In this document: positions 34,920 to 48,434 of the stretch, one piece after another
How the letters are laid out: every line of letters begins with the position of its first letter
How positions within the stretch are numbered: the stretch's first letter is position 1
Source of the DNA: Malania oleifera
Lineage: Eukaryota > Streptophyta > Magnoliopsida > Santalales > Ximeniaceae
DNA length: 64,000 bases
NCBI RefSeq assembly: GCF_029873635.1
Contig: NC_080425.1
Location: 43,852,402-43,916,401, forward strand
Direction: 5' to 3'
Notes under the pieces: generated by a model
Told to the model about the DNA's origin: nothing
Seen by the model: the letters and a program-made list of their open reading frames with translations, nothing else
The model's database searches: none
Made by a program: the position numbers and the translations under genes

Positions 34920-36340
34920 TTCTTACGTTAGTCGATCACAGCAGAACTGGAGAACAACCAATCCATCCCCAGAATGACATCGAACCCCGACATGTCATAT
35001 ACAACAAAATCTATCGATAGTAGCTTTCCTTGAATTTCCACTAGGCAGTCTACCAATATCTTCCTACGGAAAGATACACTCCTAGATGACGTAGTAATAG
35101 ATAACACCTCATTCATGTCTTGGGTTTCCACCCCACACTATCCCAAAAAATTCACAGATACAAAGGAATGGGTTGCACCCGAATCAAACAAAACAGAAGC
35201 TTTATTCGAAAGCAATAATAAGGTACCTGTCACCACATTCCCTGCCTGCTCAGCGTCCGCTAGAGTAAGAGAGTATACTCTGGCCGGAGTTGTATTCATC
35301 CGAGTGGTTCCTCGAGGTATCTAGTTAGGTATCTAGTTGCTCCCTCGGTTCCCACTGAATGTAGGCACATCTCATTTTGGTGTACAACAATCACGAGCCA
35401 TGTGACTAGGCCGACCACAGTTATAGTAGTTACCTTCAAAAGACTGACACTCACCCTCATGCCGTCTAAGACACCTGGTACAACGACGACTAGTCTAGCT
35501 CCCCTGAGAATCCTGGTGCTCGGTATTCTGGCGGTAGCCCAAACCTTTGTTCCTCTTCTTCTACGATCCCTGACGAGATCCTGTCTAAGAACCAAAAGGT
35601 AATGTCTTCTTCCTTGATTCCTGATCCACCTCGTCCTCTTAGATACCAGTCTCAATCACCATGGCTTTATCCACCAACACCAAGAACTCACGGATCTGAA
35701 GCATACCCACCAGTCTGTAGATATCTTTCCTCAAACCCTTCTCGAACCTCTGAGTTTTCTTATACTCGCTCGAGATCAAATATGGTGCAAATCGAGACAA
35801 CTCTATGTACCGAGCCGCATACCCCTGCACCGTCAAACTCCCCTAAGTCAGAGCAGAAAACTCATCGCCTTCGTATCTCGTACTGAAGCCCGGAAGTATC
35901 TATCGAAGAACACCTTCTTGAAACAGCTCCACGTCATCTCCTTTGAACCGGCCCTCTGCTTCTCCAGCAGACTCACCAGACTCACTGCAGTCCACCATCA
36001 ACCCACCTCCCCAATAGCTAGAAGGTGGCATAAAGGACTCGCTGCCTATTCGTGCAGTGTAGAGCCTCCAAGATCCTTTCCGTCTTCTCCACCCAATCCT
36101 CTACTGTCGTTGGGTCAAGTCCTCCAAAGAACGTCGGAGGATGCATGCATGTGAACCTCTCAATGGTGCACCTCATAGCAGTAGGAGAGCGCTCGCGTCT
36201 TCTCATACTCCGCTTGATCTCTGGTAATACCTGCCTCGTCAAACATCGAGGCACAAAAGGGGGCTCATCACTTGCAGTCTCCTTTGAGCCATTTCCTAGG
36301 TCATTCTCCTTGGGCTCCATTCTGTAGCACAATAGGAATC
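34920..36340 (-). pseudogene. gag, zinc knuckle and protease region of G2
   Basis: Gag-type sequence (PPTFFGGLDPTTVEDWVEKT, with YIELSRFAPYLISSEYKKTQ) lies at about 35640-36340. A CCHC-knuckle region lies near 35380-35420 and protease-type sequence (CLVEIQGKLLSIDFVVYDMS, then FDVILGMDWL) at about 34920-35140. The order gag to protease precedes RT, as expected. It is a fossil with several breaks. Confidence 0.8.
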
Positions 36341-36621
36341 TATCAGTATCCCTACGAAAAATACAGTTAACACCATGATCTACACTAATCGTGTTATTCC
36401 CTGCCAGGTCTAGATCTGTCCTATCACACAGACACGAAAGTTATCAATGATCTGCCTTGCTTTTACTAGAATCGTCATTCCAAGAAAAACACAGAATATC
36501 GTCGACAAATCCCAGTCTAGCAACCGAACAACCTTCAACCAACTCTACCCATATCCACATCCTATACTCTGGTATATACTCACAACTAAGTCTAACCAAG
36601 TCTACAAGACCTAAGAACCTG

Positions 36622-36638
36622 GTTAGCTCTGATACCAA
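36622..36638 (-). other. Primer binding site of G2
   Basis: On the minus strand TTGGTATCAGAGCTAACC lies just after the 5' LTR. TGGTATCAGAGC is complementary to the 3' end of plant initiator methionine tRNA, the usual primer of Tekay/Del-like elements. Confidence 0.88.
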
Positions 36639-36640
36639 GT

Positions 36641-38479
36641 TGTCACGCCCCGAACTTGAAAATGGGACCAAGGGTGAAAATGTAACTAACCTGTCCCTGT
36701 ATCCGATAAAACATCCAAAGATACAGTACAAAGGATGAGGGTCCTACCCCGTGGGGTTCCTAGGCACCTTAAACACATCCAAACACAATCATACACCCAG
36801 CGGAAAAAGGTCATTCTAAATATACATATGCAGTACCATACCAAAGTCTATACAAGAGCGGAAATAGGCTCTATCAAAACGTACAAATGGGTGCCCAAAT
36901 ACATCTCAAAATGGCAACCCACCAACAATACAGTCCTAACACTTACCCAAGCACTAACCGCAGTACACCGGCCACTACGCTCCCTACACCAAGATGCTAG
37001 TTCTGGTTACTCGAAGGACCTTTAAAAATGTGCGTACAGTAGGGGTGAGACACCTCTTAGTAAGGAAGAACACATGTTATATCGGTGTGTGGCATTTGAG
37101 TGTTATGATGATGCAACATACACGCAGTTAAATGCAGTCCAGTACTAATTTACATAGTGCATACACGTACACATACACATGATCAGCAATCCTGGTATCG
37201 TCACACCCTTCGGCCCGAAGTCGATCTGCGACAATTCGGCGTTGGCCTGTGGCCAACCCAGGAAGCATGGCGCCACTAGCACATGGCTAGTCCTTGACTC
37301 TCATGGCATCATGCCGACTCTAATTGGTGGATCCACACTCTTCGGACTGATCTGTTGGTATAGGCTCACGCCATCAGATATAGAGTCAGACACTCTTGCC
37401 TATGTGGTAGGCGATAAACACACGCCCTTGGATATAGAGTTGGACACTCTCAGTACCTGGAACAATTCGGAACCTCGTTCCTACTAGCATTTCAACAGTC
37501 ACACACACATGCATGCTCATATAACCAAAAAGACCACACCCATTTGGTAATTTAAATCATGGTTTTTCAAACAAATACAGTTTAAACAAGTCAAGGCACG
37601 ACCATCCCAATAACACAATATAAATCACCATATACGCTTGGTTTTCAACAAAACCAGGGATACAGCCCGTCGCCCCCTTTTTCCCAAAACTATAATAATG
37701 AAAAACCCATAGTTTTCCCCTTTAGATCCCCCCAAATGAATAGCCAAAACACACATAGGACCGTGAACCATAGTTTCACCGTGTCTGATTTCAAAAATAA
37801 CCAATATAAACACAGTTCCCCTTACCTTTTCCCCGAATAGCAAACCTCGAACTCCAAGGCCCCTAGATAGCGAACTGAGTTCCAAAACCTACAAATCACA
37901 GTACAGAATATGCTCACAAGACAGTTTCCTACAAAACTATCAGATCATAATTGAAAACCGAGCCTTACCTTGATTTTTCGCTAAAACCCGAAAATCTCCG
38001 AAACGGGATTCCAATCCATAGAACTTGCAGAAAATCCTTCCACAATCCTCGTGGTAACTTTAGATTCACGATTCCAGCAACGATCGGTGAAGAAATCTAG
38101 AGAGAAGAAGTGTAGGGAGAGTTCTAGAGAGAGAGAGAGAGATATTTGAAGTTTCTTAGTGGAGAAGTAAAGGAAATTTCTATCTATATCACCTTTGACC
38201 CGGGCAAACTCGTTGACGAAATGGTGCCCTTGTCGACGAGAAGACGAGGCCCTATAGTCTTCTCGTCGACGAGACAAGGAATTCGTTGACGAATCCTGAT
38301 ATTCCCGGTTTCCCTAAACTCCTCAGCTTCTCCTCGTCGATGAGTCTCTGAATTTCGTCGACAAGAAGGACAAAGCCTTCGTCGACGAAATCTGGCTTCG
38401 TCGATGAGACCTGCTCTTTTACCAAATTGCCCCTTTCTTTAAATATTTAAACCCCCTTATCATGGTTTGGGTTCTTACA
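36641..38479 (-). repeat. 5' LTR of G2
   Basis: The plus-strand edges are TGTCACGCCC (36641) and GGGTTCTTACA (38479). It pairs with 24236-26113 across its whole length. In LTR order it holds the CGTCGACG array (38195-38405), a TATA-like CTATCTATA (38180-38188), a short CT tract (plus-strand GA near 38127-38141) and the TGAGACACCTCTTAGTAAGG module near 37046. Confidence 0.92.
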
Positions 38480-38484
38480 AAGAG

Positions 38485-39190
38485 AACTGACGAAAAAGGG
38501 GAAGAAAAAAAAAAGGGTTTTATATGGGAGATAGTGGGACACATGTCTCCGTATATATAGTGATACGTGGCACAACCAGAATCAAGAGTTTGAAAGGTGA
38601 TGTGGAGCAATCTTGGGCGTCTGATCTGTGCTTTCTCTTGATGGTCGAATTGTTGCCATATCAGCAATCTATGTCAAACTCTCTGAGCCACTCACGATCT
38701 GGCATGTGGCAAGGTGATGTTAGCATGATGTCACCCTCTTGTAAAATTTTTTTTAAAAAAAATAAAAATAAATAAAGTGAGTCATGTGTCACCACCGTGG
38801 GCGGACACGAGGCCCACTAAAGCCAATCGAGCTTAGCCCGGTGTAGTCGGTCTGATTTTCTGAACTGGTTTTATTTATTTATTTTTTATTTATTTTTAAT
38901 TTTTAATTTTTGAAAAATAAAAAAATAAAAAAATTGAAAAAAATAAGGAAAAATATTTAAGAAAATCAGGAAAAATATTTGACTCATATAAAAAATGAAA
39001 AAAAAATAAAAAATACCAAAAATGGGGAAAATTTTTTAAAAATCCCAAAAAAATTTAGAAAAATGTTGACATTTTTTGAAAAATTTCTACAAAATTTTGG
39101 AAAAATCTAGGAATGTTTTTAAAGACTCTTGCTTAAAATTTCATGATTTTACTAGATTTTTGTGTGTGTGCGTCTCTATGAATTATAAAG
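38485..39190. other. Flank of the G2 insertion, with an A/T-rich low-complexity block
   Basis: The first 340 bases carry a minus-strand TATA-like sequence (TATATATAC complement near 38548) and may continue the LTR-like DNA left of 24231. From about 38865 to 39100 the sequence is nearly all A and T with short AAAAAT words. No coding sequence is seen. Confidence 0.4.
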
Positions 39191-40504
39191 CATAAAGAGA
39201 TTGTTAGCCTTGGTGGTTACACTATCATGGTTTATATATTTTGATGATATTAACCTATATGTTGTTCCGAGTGCATTCTATCTTTGCAGATCATGTTTAG
39301 TATAGGTTCTAGTGACCAATTCATGAAGTACTGGATTAAAAAGCAAAGATCGGACTGAGTAGATGTCGAGTAGGAAAGATAATATGGACACTCACTCGGA
39401 AAGGATTCAAGCACACCTGAGGAAGCTTAATGTAGAATTGTTTGTTTGTAATGGGGAGTGTTTGAGGTAGTTTATTTTGTAACTCTTGCGGTTTTGTTTC
39501 TTGCATAATTTCTGAGCAAGAGTTGAGCAATTTGCATATGCATATTAGGACACTTGAGTTTATAGGTTTTCACTAAGTCACAAACTCAATACTCATGGTT
39601 TTCAAAGATAAAACAAAGAGTTTGACAAAACATCCTATACTTAAATATGTTTTCAAATGGGACAAATGTTAAGTGGTATTTGTGTTATAATTTTTATATA
39701 CTTAGTCCAAAACAAGTTTTATGTCCTAAAGCCTCAAGAAAATCAAGTATATATTCATAAGGACAAGCTTCAAATCATATGAGTGTTATAATCTTTAAAA
39801 AACTTGGTCCTGGTTGGGTTTAAAACCCCAGTTATGCACTTATCAAATTTCCTAAACACCTTTTGGTATTTAGGGCATAACTTTTGCTAGAAAGTCCAAA
39901 AAAGACGATCTTGGTGTCTATGGAAATTTTTTTTTAAAAAAATCCCACAACTTTCATGTTGATAAATTTTTATGATTTGGGGCACTCGTTGACGATTGGG
40001 TGCAACTCGTCAACGATTCCAGGCATAATGTTAATGATTGCTGGCAGAGCGTTACTAGTCGATGAATGGGGGACACTAATCGACGAGTGGGGGCTACTAG
40101 TCGACGAGTGGGGGTCAATAGTTGATGATTCGCATCATGAACAGCACACCAACGGCTGGAAAACGACTAATTTATTTTGGGATTTGTTCCCAACAGTCCA
40201 ATAACAGCTAACAAGGGTTTTTGGCTATAAATACAAGTCCTTAGACTTTTTTAGCATGGTTTTGATTGCTTTTACACAAGTTTAGTCATAAACATCTTTT
40301 CAACAAAAAACCTAACACTTTGCATTGTAGTTATTCATCCACAAGTGCTCAATCTCTCTTGGTCATTTATTTTGTTTGAATAATTCCTTGAGAAAGTAGT
40401 GTCAGATTTGCTTGTAATTGATATTAGCTCATTTGAGGAGCACTTTCTTTGTAAATCATCTTCTTGTCGTAAAGGTTCTTCGTGAACCATTTTGACAGGA
40501 ATGG
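39190..40504 (+). mobile_element. Sirevirus-like or other LTR remnant, sense, with palindrome array (C6)
   Basis: A plus-strand promoter unit is visible. An array of CGTTGACGA/ATCGACGAG/GTCGACGAG copies lies at 39975-40130, with a TATA box CTATAAATA at 40225-40233. About 270 bases of transcribed LTR-type sequence follow before the next LTR begins at 40505. No gag, pol or partner LTR can be assigned, and both limits are uncertain. Confidence 0.45.
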
Positions 40505-42315
40505 TGTATTCCCAAGAGGGGGGAGGGTGAATTGGGTATTTTAAAAATTCTTAGGTTAAGTGTGTCCAATTTAAAACCACAATCAGTCTAGCACAACATA
40601 GGGTCTTTCTATGTAATCTCAAATCCCCCAAATAATCAAGTATGCGAATATTTAAAACAAATATAACATTCAAAAATAAATAAATATTAGCATACAAATG
40701 CGAAAAATAAATAGTGTAGGGAAAGAGAGTGACACATTATTTTTATTGAGGTTCTGCCAATCCAGCATACATCCCTGGCTTGGGCCAACCACCCAAGGAT
40801 TTCACTACTTTGCTCACTTAACTAGATGGAGCGATGTCGTTTACAATATCTCCTTACAGGGTAGAGTCTCCCTAGCTCACTTACCGGGCGAAGCCAAACC
40901 ATTTCTCCTTGTAGGGCGGAGTCTCCCTAACTCACTTACCAGGTAGAGCCAAACCGGGTTTCCATGTAGGAAAATTCTCCAAAAATATTTTTCAATAAAA
41001 AGTGTAGGAGAACCTAGGGTTTTACTTTCAAAGCCTTTTTTGCAAATAATGAGAAAAATGATCTTTGAGTTAAAAAAGTATATGAAAATAAGTGCTCAAA
41101 GATTCAAATACAATTAATGATTTCTCCCACAAAAATTTTAGCAATAAATGACGCAAGGAGAAATTTGATTTTTGCTCATAAAAATGTTTGCAATAAAAAA
41201 CAAGATGAACCTTTGAATCATGCAATGGAAGTGCTCAAAGATTCATAAGCCATAAGAGGTTTCTCCAAAAAATATTTATCAAGAAAAATATGTAGAGAAA
41301 CACAAAGCTTACTCTTAAAAAGGATTTTCAAAATACAAGATTAAGAGTGAGTAAATGCTTGGGATGATAAAATAAATGCTCTCTTTCAAAAAAGGATTTT
41401 TCAAAAGAATGAGGGAAAGAGAGTACAATAAAGCTCAAAATATTTTTAGAGGATTTTCAATATGAGCATTAATTAAAAATAGGGCTATGAGAAGGGTATT
41501 TATAGACTTCTTACAAAATATGACCGTTAGGGACATGTTGGTCATTATTAAAAATGTTTAGTTAAATTTTAATGACCGTTTTGCGCTTAACTCAAGAGGT
41601 TTGGTCAACTAGGGGTTGCTCTGGTCAGCTGGCCTTAAGCTATTTTTCAAATTCTGGAGAGGTCCGGTTGGTTGGACCAAGGCGAATTCCAAAAGACCGA
41701 GAAACAACCTACTAAGCCAAAGTTCGGTCGGCTGGGCTTCTCTTGAACAAATATGGCCGGTTGGCTGGCCTTTAGAACTAGCCAACTACAAAGGTCAGTC
41801 AGCTGGGGCTTTGAAGCTTTAAATATGGCTGGTCAACCAAGGCTTTATAAAACATGCCAAAACATGGTCGGTCAGCTGGGCATTTTAAGCTTGCAAGAGG
41901 CTGGTCGACTAGGCACCTTAGAATCTTGAATTTAACCCCTCATTTTACTTTGAAAATATTTTAAAAAACCTTTGGAAGTGTTTAACAAATCATTTGAAAG
42001 GTTTTTCATGAAAACGTTGGTCCCCTAACGTCAATCTATGGTCCTGTTTGAGCATTCATCCACATTATGCAAGATATGCATTATTACAAATTAAAACACT
42101 AAATGCAATTATAAATAACATATGTCTTCTTTCTTCTTTGCTCTTCTATCTTCCATAGAATAAGCCAGAATATATAACCTTTTAAGTCCTTTAGGCTTCC
42201 ATTTTTCTTTTTCCATATGTGTGATCTTATTTATACACCTGTTCACATACTAAATGCACACATAAGATACTTGTGCTTTGTCAGCATCAAAACAGAGATC
42301 AAACTCAAAAATTCA
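40505..42315 (-). mobile_element. Sirevirus-like Copia LTR, antisense (element C2)
   Basis: The plus-strand left edge TGTATTCCCAAGAGG (LTR end on the minus strand) and right edge CAACA before ATCTCCCCTTTTTT (polypurine tract) define an LTR of about 1.8 kb. The TATA box lies at 41497-41505 on the minus strand. The array of GGTCGGCTGG/GGTCAGCTGG units lies upstream at 41600-41910. It shares its plan and parts of its sequence with 1-1812. Confidence 0.75.
41600..41910 (-). promoter_or_regulatory. GGTCAGCTGG-type palindrome array in C2 LTR
   Basis: About ten copies of GGTCGGCTGGNC or GGTCAACTAGG-like words are spaced 25 to 40 bases apart. They lie about 100 to 400 bases upstream of the LTR TATA box. 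The core is a near-palindrome related to GGTCGACC in C1 by one or two changes. Confidence 0.65.
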
Positions 42316-43250
42316 ACAATCTCCCCTTTTTTGATGATGACAAACATACATGAGCAAAATGGGTTAAGCCTAAAAAGGCTCCCCCCTTACAATACGCTTA
42401 ATTTAAAATATAAACAATATAACTCAAGCATATCAAGAAGAGGACATTAAAAATTATCATACATTTAGATTTAGCATTAAAGCTCAGATGCTCATTCCAT
42501 TCAACATAAAAAGAAAACATGGAATATAAATTCTCTCCCCCTTTTGGCATCAGCAAAAGGGTTAAGCTAAATGTAAAACTATTTGGGCAAAAAAAAAAAA
42601 ACTTTATCTTAAAATAGAACTCCCCCTATTTGATATAAAACTTGGGCAAGCAAAATCTTATAACTGTTTTGAAAAATTTAGCAATATAACACATAAAACA
42701 GTATAATTGGCCATTTGAGTTTAAACACATGATAAACCAAGTCAGACTAGAAATATCCACAAACCATTTCAATTCAAACACTACATAAGACCCGTAAAAG
42801 ATTGGCATTCAAAGCATACGACATATGATAGCTTAATGTAGGTTTGAGCATAAATTTAGTCTAACTAGTTAGCATGCATTTCATATATATATATATATAT
42901 GATCAATGAACCAATCATGCAATGTCCGTTAAAACAATAAAGCCCTTGAAAAAAATTTTTAACCTTCACGACAACAAGAAATTTGAATTTCATAGCATAC
43001 AACATGTCATGAATTCTTTAAACTTGAGGCAAGAGAAAAAGAATTTTAGTTTAAAAATACTTCTTGCCATAAAACAAATTAAAAAACATATTCTCCTTTT
43101 TGATATCATCAAAGAGTATTGGGAACAATGCTTGCTGAAAAAGAAACTTTAATATGACACTCAAATAAGCAATGATTTTCTAGTTAAACATTTAAGCACA
43201 CTTCATAATAAAGGAGAACACTGATTGATTAACACCTAAGACTCATTAAT
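42316..43250 (-). mobile_element. Non-coding 3' interior of C2 with repeated polypurine tracts
   Basis: Polypurine-type blocks (plus-strand CTCCCC...) occur near 42314, 42380, 42533 and 42621. The region 42780-42880 matches 2200-2300 of C1. There is no ORF with a domain. A TA microsatellite lies near 42885-42900. Confidence 0.55.
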
Positions 43251-44393
43251 TAATTGAAAGTGGTTTGCTTAAATTTTGAGTTTTGGAATAGTGGTTGGAA
43301 ATTTATGGTGCTTCATATTGAGAAATCAAGTCTATTAATACAAGGCATTTATCAGCTACATACTTAAACTCAACATTGACTTACTCAATTGCTGAATCTT
43401 GGAAGCATTGCTGGAATTATTCTAAATTGTGAATCTTGTCTTGGTTATCTTGGTTGGTTGAATTAAATTGGTGAATTTTTTTTTATAAATTTACAAAGCA
43501 TTCAATTTAGTACACTCATACTCATTCATAAAGGTTATAATTTAATTAGTTTTCCGTTGTACTTTTTATTAAAAATCAATCTTGCATAAGTGGTTGAAAT
43601 CAAAATAAGTTGAGAAAGAAGGTATAAAGAAAATTTTAAAATCCCAATCCACCCCCCTCTTGGGAGCACACTTTCCTTTTCATAAACGGTTTGCTCCACC
43701 CGTAAGGTAGTGGTATAGTAAAATCCTTGGGTGTGTTGCCTAAGGCAAGGACATAGGCGGGTATAGCCGAACCTTGTAAAAATCCCGGTGTCACTCTCTT
43801 CCCTATTCTCTTTAAATTTCAGCACATATATACTGTGTGGATGTTTATTTAAATTGCTGGAAATAATTTTGTGATTGGGAATTGCGAAAACCTCAAAAGG
43901 GGAGTACGTTGATTGAATCTTGCAAAAACCTTCTAAGGGAGTACGTTTATTAAACAAGTCATTCATTAACTACAGCTCAACATCAAAAGATCGAATCTTG
44001 GAAACTTGCTGAAATTATTAAAGCAATTCACATTGTGAAGCATTATCTTGATTGATTGAATTATCCTATTGAGTTTTGGTTTAAATTGTGTCTTGGTTGA
44101 ATTTGTGATTGAAAATCAAAACTATACACGTGTGTTTGCTAAATTCAAAAATTAGTTGAAAAAGAATTTAGAAAAATAGTTTAAAAGAAATTTTTAAATC
44201 GCAATTCACCCCCCTCTTGGGAGTACACCTTACTTTTCAATTGATATCATAGAGGGATTATAGCAAATCTTAAATTAAAAGCTATATAAAAATCTCTATG
44301 ACACACCTAGGTGTATCTCTCTTTGCCGAGGGTCAATCCTCAACTAGATCTCCTATCTTTTGTGGTGTAAACTATACCTTTTGAAAACAAAGA

Positions 44394-45011
44394 ATGAGAA
44401 TTTATTTACAAACTATGGATTGGAAAGCATGGAAAGTTGTCACACATGGTGACCTTATCCCCACTAAAATTGTAGATGGTAAAGAAATACGTAAAGAAGA
44501 AAAAGAGATGACCGACAATGATCATAAGATGTTACAAGTAAATTCAAGTGCTGTAAATGCATTATATTGTGCCCTTGATATAAATGAATTCAATAGGGTC
44601 ATGGCATACAAATCATCCAATGAAATATGGGATAAATTAGAAGTAACCTATGAAGGAATGGTTGACATGAGAGACAATAGAATTGATATGCTCACTAGTG
44701 AATATGAAGCTTTTAGAATGAATCCTGATAAAACAATCACTAATATGTACACTAGGTTCACCCATATAATAAACTCCCTTAATGCCTTAGGGAAAAACTA
44801 CTTTACATGTGAGATGATCCGAAAAATCCTTAGAGGACTTCCAAAAATTTGGGAACCTAAAGTAACAGCAATTACAGAAGGAAGAAATCTCAAAAATACC
44901 TCCCTATATGAATTAATAGGATCGCTTCTCACCTATGAGATGGCTATGAATGAAAAGAATTTTGAAAATAACAAACAAAAGAAATCAATAGCCCTTAAAG
45001 TTGCAAAATAA
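44394..45011 (+). pseudogene. Copia gag block (UBN2-type) of C3
   Basis: A 205-codon stretch of UBN2/Copia gag type with MDWKAWKVVTHGDLIPTK, ALYCALDINEFNRVMAYKSS, EIWDKLEVTYEGMVDMRDNR, FTHIINSLNALGKNY and ILRGLPKIWEPKVTAITEGR, followed by LYELIGSLLTYEM. These are typical of Sirevirus gag. The rest of the polyprotein is gone. Confidence 0.85.
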
Positions 45012-45674
45012 ATTTAAATAAAGGTTATGAACTCTTAAGGTTAAAAATTCTAAGAGCACAGCATATGTTGCTCTTTGCATTAACTTGAGATTTAGAAAAA
45101 CTAATTGATTGATTAAAACACTAAAAGAAGCTCTAAAGTGAAGAATCTGAAACTTACAGCATATGGCTGACAGCATATGGTTGATTCAAGAAGAAAAATT
45201 CAACTAAGAAGTTTTATGAAATTATTATTAAAAGCCTTCACTCCATGATCATATCAGAAGTTGCTACTTAGAAAATCTGAAGAGCTCACAAATACTAAGA
45301 AGAAAATTCTCCTTGTTCAATATATGGAAAGCCACTTAATCAAAATTAAAACAAGGATATTGAACGAGTTGAAATGGACAATCTTAAAGATGAGTTTTTA
45401 AGCTTATTGATGACTAGTATTTTGAAACAAATAAATACAAGAATGACATTGTTGGCTACAATCAAGAAAACTTGGATTGTACAAGGCATAACTTAGAAAG
45501 TATTGAGAATTGGAAAGCCATATGAATTTTGGTATTCATAAGCAAAAGAATTATCTGAAATCAAAAGAAAGAAAATCTGAAGCAAATTGAGCTTATTGCA
45601 TAAGAAATTTGAATAAGGAATAAGGATAAGTGTTTGAAGAAAGCATGTAAGTCAAAAACACTGATGTACAGTCA

Positions 45675-45860
45675 ACTGACATTTTATCCTCAGTCAACTA
45701 GTTGCTCTTTGACTTGCTAAAATTCCCAAGTTCAGTAAAATCAGGCGACTAACTCTCTAAGGCCCAGCCGACTGAAGCTCTACTGTTTGGATAAAAATTC
45801 GAATAAATAAAATTTCAGGCGACTGCCCCCTCAATCTCAGTCGACTGACTAACAGTAGCT
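45675..45860 (+). promoter_or_regulatory. CAGTCGACTG-type palindrome array near a TATA-like box
   Basis: CAGTCAACTG, CAGTCAACTAG, CAGGCGACTA, CAGCCGACTG, CAGGCGACTG and CAGTCGACTG occur within 170 bases. They are followed by TTATATACTG at about 45852. It is probably a U3 fragment of an element like those at 49-50 kb. How it belongs to its surroundings is unclear. Confidence 0.5.
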
Positions 45861-48433
45861 TATATACTGAAATGTGCACCTGATATTTTCTACTTGTTTG
45901 ATGTTTCTCATGCTATTTTGGGATTCTTGATTATCGTCTTTAGCATGATGAATAGTTATTTATCTGTATTATGCTCATTGAATATGTTTGTTGATGACCT
46001 TTTCCTTTTTTTATTGATGTAATGTAAAAAGGGGGAGATGTGTTGAACAAATTCATAAAAACTAAGCATGAATATTTAAGTCATACCATCTGACATATGA
46101 CTCTGAACATGAATCTTTGAAATATGACTAGAGCACGCAAACATAAGCATGAGCATTCAACTCTGATAGAACTGTAGAAGCATGAATATTTTCGTAAATC
46201 AAACACTAAACTGGGTTGAAATATTTGACACTACTTATTTTTTGCTTAGCTCTTTTATTTGTTTTCTCTTGACCATCTTAGTTCACATGCTGATATTGGA
46301 TTATGTTATATATTTTTTGGCATGCTGAATAATGGATGACAATGTTATGATTGAAATATATGCTGGATTATGGACTTTGTTAATGCAATCTAAATGCAAA
46401 TTTTTTTTTTTGGTCCTTAGTACCTTTGCATAATATTTCTTTCGGTTTATCCTTTTGTTAATATAAAAAGGGAGAGAAAATTTAGCAAACTGAGCATGAG
46501 CATGGCATAATAAATTTAAAAGCATGATTGATAATGATGATTGCTAATGATGACTAATAATGATGATAGCATCACGTGATATTTACAGTCATACTATACA
46601 TGGATACATAGTTTGTCCTTCAAGAATGAAATTATGAATTTATTGAATATGAAATATATTTCATTTAGGGGGAATTATACTTGTTAAGTAATAATATCAT
46701 GATTTTTGTTCATTACTAGAAATTATTGAAAAATCTGAAATACACTATTTTGTATCTTCTCATGCTTTTTAGGACTCATTGTCTATCTTTTTACGCATGA
46801 TGAATGCAAAGTTTCTATTTTATGCCTTCATTGGATATATACTTTTGCTTATGATTGCTCATTGCCTTGATATTTATAATTTTTTCTCTTTTTGATTGGT
46901 GTCAAAAGGGAGAGAATTTTTTGGCAAAAATTAAGCATGACACTTGCATACCTAAGCATGTATATTGACTCAACTATGAAATGAAATATATGAGCATGAT
47001 AATGAAATTTGAAAAGTAAGATGCATTCCCAAGAGAGGTGGTGAATTGAGATTTTAATTTTTTTTACCTTATTTAATTAATTTTTTTTAAGTTCAGCAAC
47101 CACACATACAAAGTTGATTTACAATCACAAGTTCAGCTGAAAATTAATTTAGTTAAAACCTTTATGAATAAATATACCAATTTGAGTATCTCTTTCAGCA
47201 ATTTAATTTAATCCAACCAAGATAACCAAAAACAAGATTCACAATAAGGAATGATTGTGGCAATGCTTCCAAGATTTAACAATTGAGTAACTCAAAGTAG
47301 AGTTTAAGTATGTAGCTGATAAAAATCTCTGTATTAATAAATTTGATTTCTCAATATGAAGCACAATTGAAATTTCCAACACTCTTCCAAAACTCAGAAT
47401 TTAAATAAACTTTCAACTGATGAGTCTTGGGTGTTAATTAATCAACGTACTCCTTTATGGTTTCCGTAATAAGTATTGATCAACCAACATACTCACTTTT
47501 TGGTTTCCGCAATCCCAAAGTCAAATTAATTTTCAGTTTATTTAATATTCAATCCATGTAGTTTATATAAGCAAAAAATTAAAATCCAACCGTGCAATTT
47601 ATATGAGCAGAAAATTAAATGAGAGTAGGGAAGAGAATGACATTGTTGATTTAGGTGTAATCCGGGTGGGGTGAATTGGGTATTTTAAAAATTCTTTAAA
47701 ACCTATTTACCTTTTAGTCCCTCTTTCTAAATTTAACAAATTATTTATCAAGTTCGTGTGAGGTTATTCAACATACATACATGCAAGCAAGATATTGAAA
47801 TGCAATGCGGAAAATAAAGAGATAAGGGAAGAGAGAAGGCAAACGCGTTTTTACGAGGTTCAGCCAACCCGGCCTACATTCTCGCTTTGAGTAACCTACT
47901 CAAGGATTCCACTATATCCCTGCTCCTTAAATTGGGACGAAACTTCCCTTACATCCGCTGCTTACAAGAGGTACGGTTCCCTCCTAATCCTCTGCTTACA
48001 AGAGATACAGTTCCCTCCTAATCCGCTGCTTACAAGAGATACAGCTCTCTCCTTAAACCCGGTTCACAATTTGAACCGTGATTACAATATATTCTGCAAA
48101 ACACTTAATGTTGCTTCTAATAAAGGTAGTCAGTACAATTGAAATTCCTAATACATAATCATAAGATGAAACTTGAAACTCGGAATGTATGTAACAAAAC
48201 ACTCGTTAATGAATGAATATGCTTCAGTACACAATTTTCCTTTTTTTACCATAACTCCCAAGTAATGATATAATTAAAAACTTTGGAGAAAATTAGAGTT
48301 TTAGTTCACTTTGCGAAATTGCACGAATATCTAATATGAACTTATCAAAAGCTTTATCTTGAATATTTTATTAATCTAAATCAAAAAGTTTTCTTTCAAA
48401 TATTCAATCACAACCTGATCTTTGTAATATGCA

Positions 48434-48434
48434 A

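Larger units (their letters stand above)
24236..38479 (-). mobile_element. Chromodomain Ty3/Gypsy element (Tekay/Del-like), 14.2 kb, with a nested Gypsy (G2)
   Basis: The element is bounded by the direct repeat AAGAG (24231-24235 and 38480-38484). Both LTRs are present: 3' LTR 24236-26113 and 5' LTR 36641-38479. The primer binding site complements initiator methionine tRNA. The interior reads, on the minus strand, gag, zinc knuckle, protease, RT, RNase H, integrase and chromodomain-type C-terminus between about 36340 and 31830. A second element (G3, about 26260-31812) is inserted between pol and the 3' LTR. A stretch of about 119 bases compared by eye between the two LTRs shows about 10 differences, so the insertion is old, on a scale of millions of years. 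The coding part has several breaks and is a fossil. Confidence 0.92.
43251..47025 (+). mobile_element. Sirevirus-like Copia element, sense, mostly interior lost (C3)
   Basis: The end of a 5' LTR (to 44239, CCCCTCTTGGGAGTACACC...CA) is followed by a primer-site-like TTGATATCATAG, a gag block (44394-45011) and non-coding sequence. Polypurine tracts lie near 46027, 46450 and 46910. The 43270-43500 part is inverted relative to 47160-47420, where an antisense LTR of the same family begins. Protease, integrase, RT and RNase H are absent. It is broken, with large parts missing. Confidence 0.7.
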
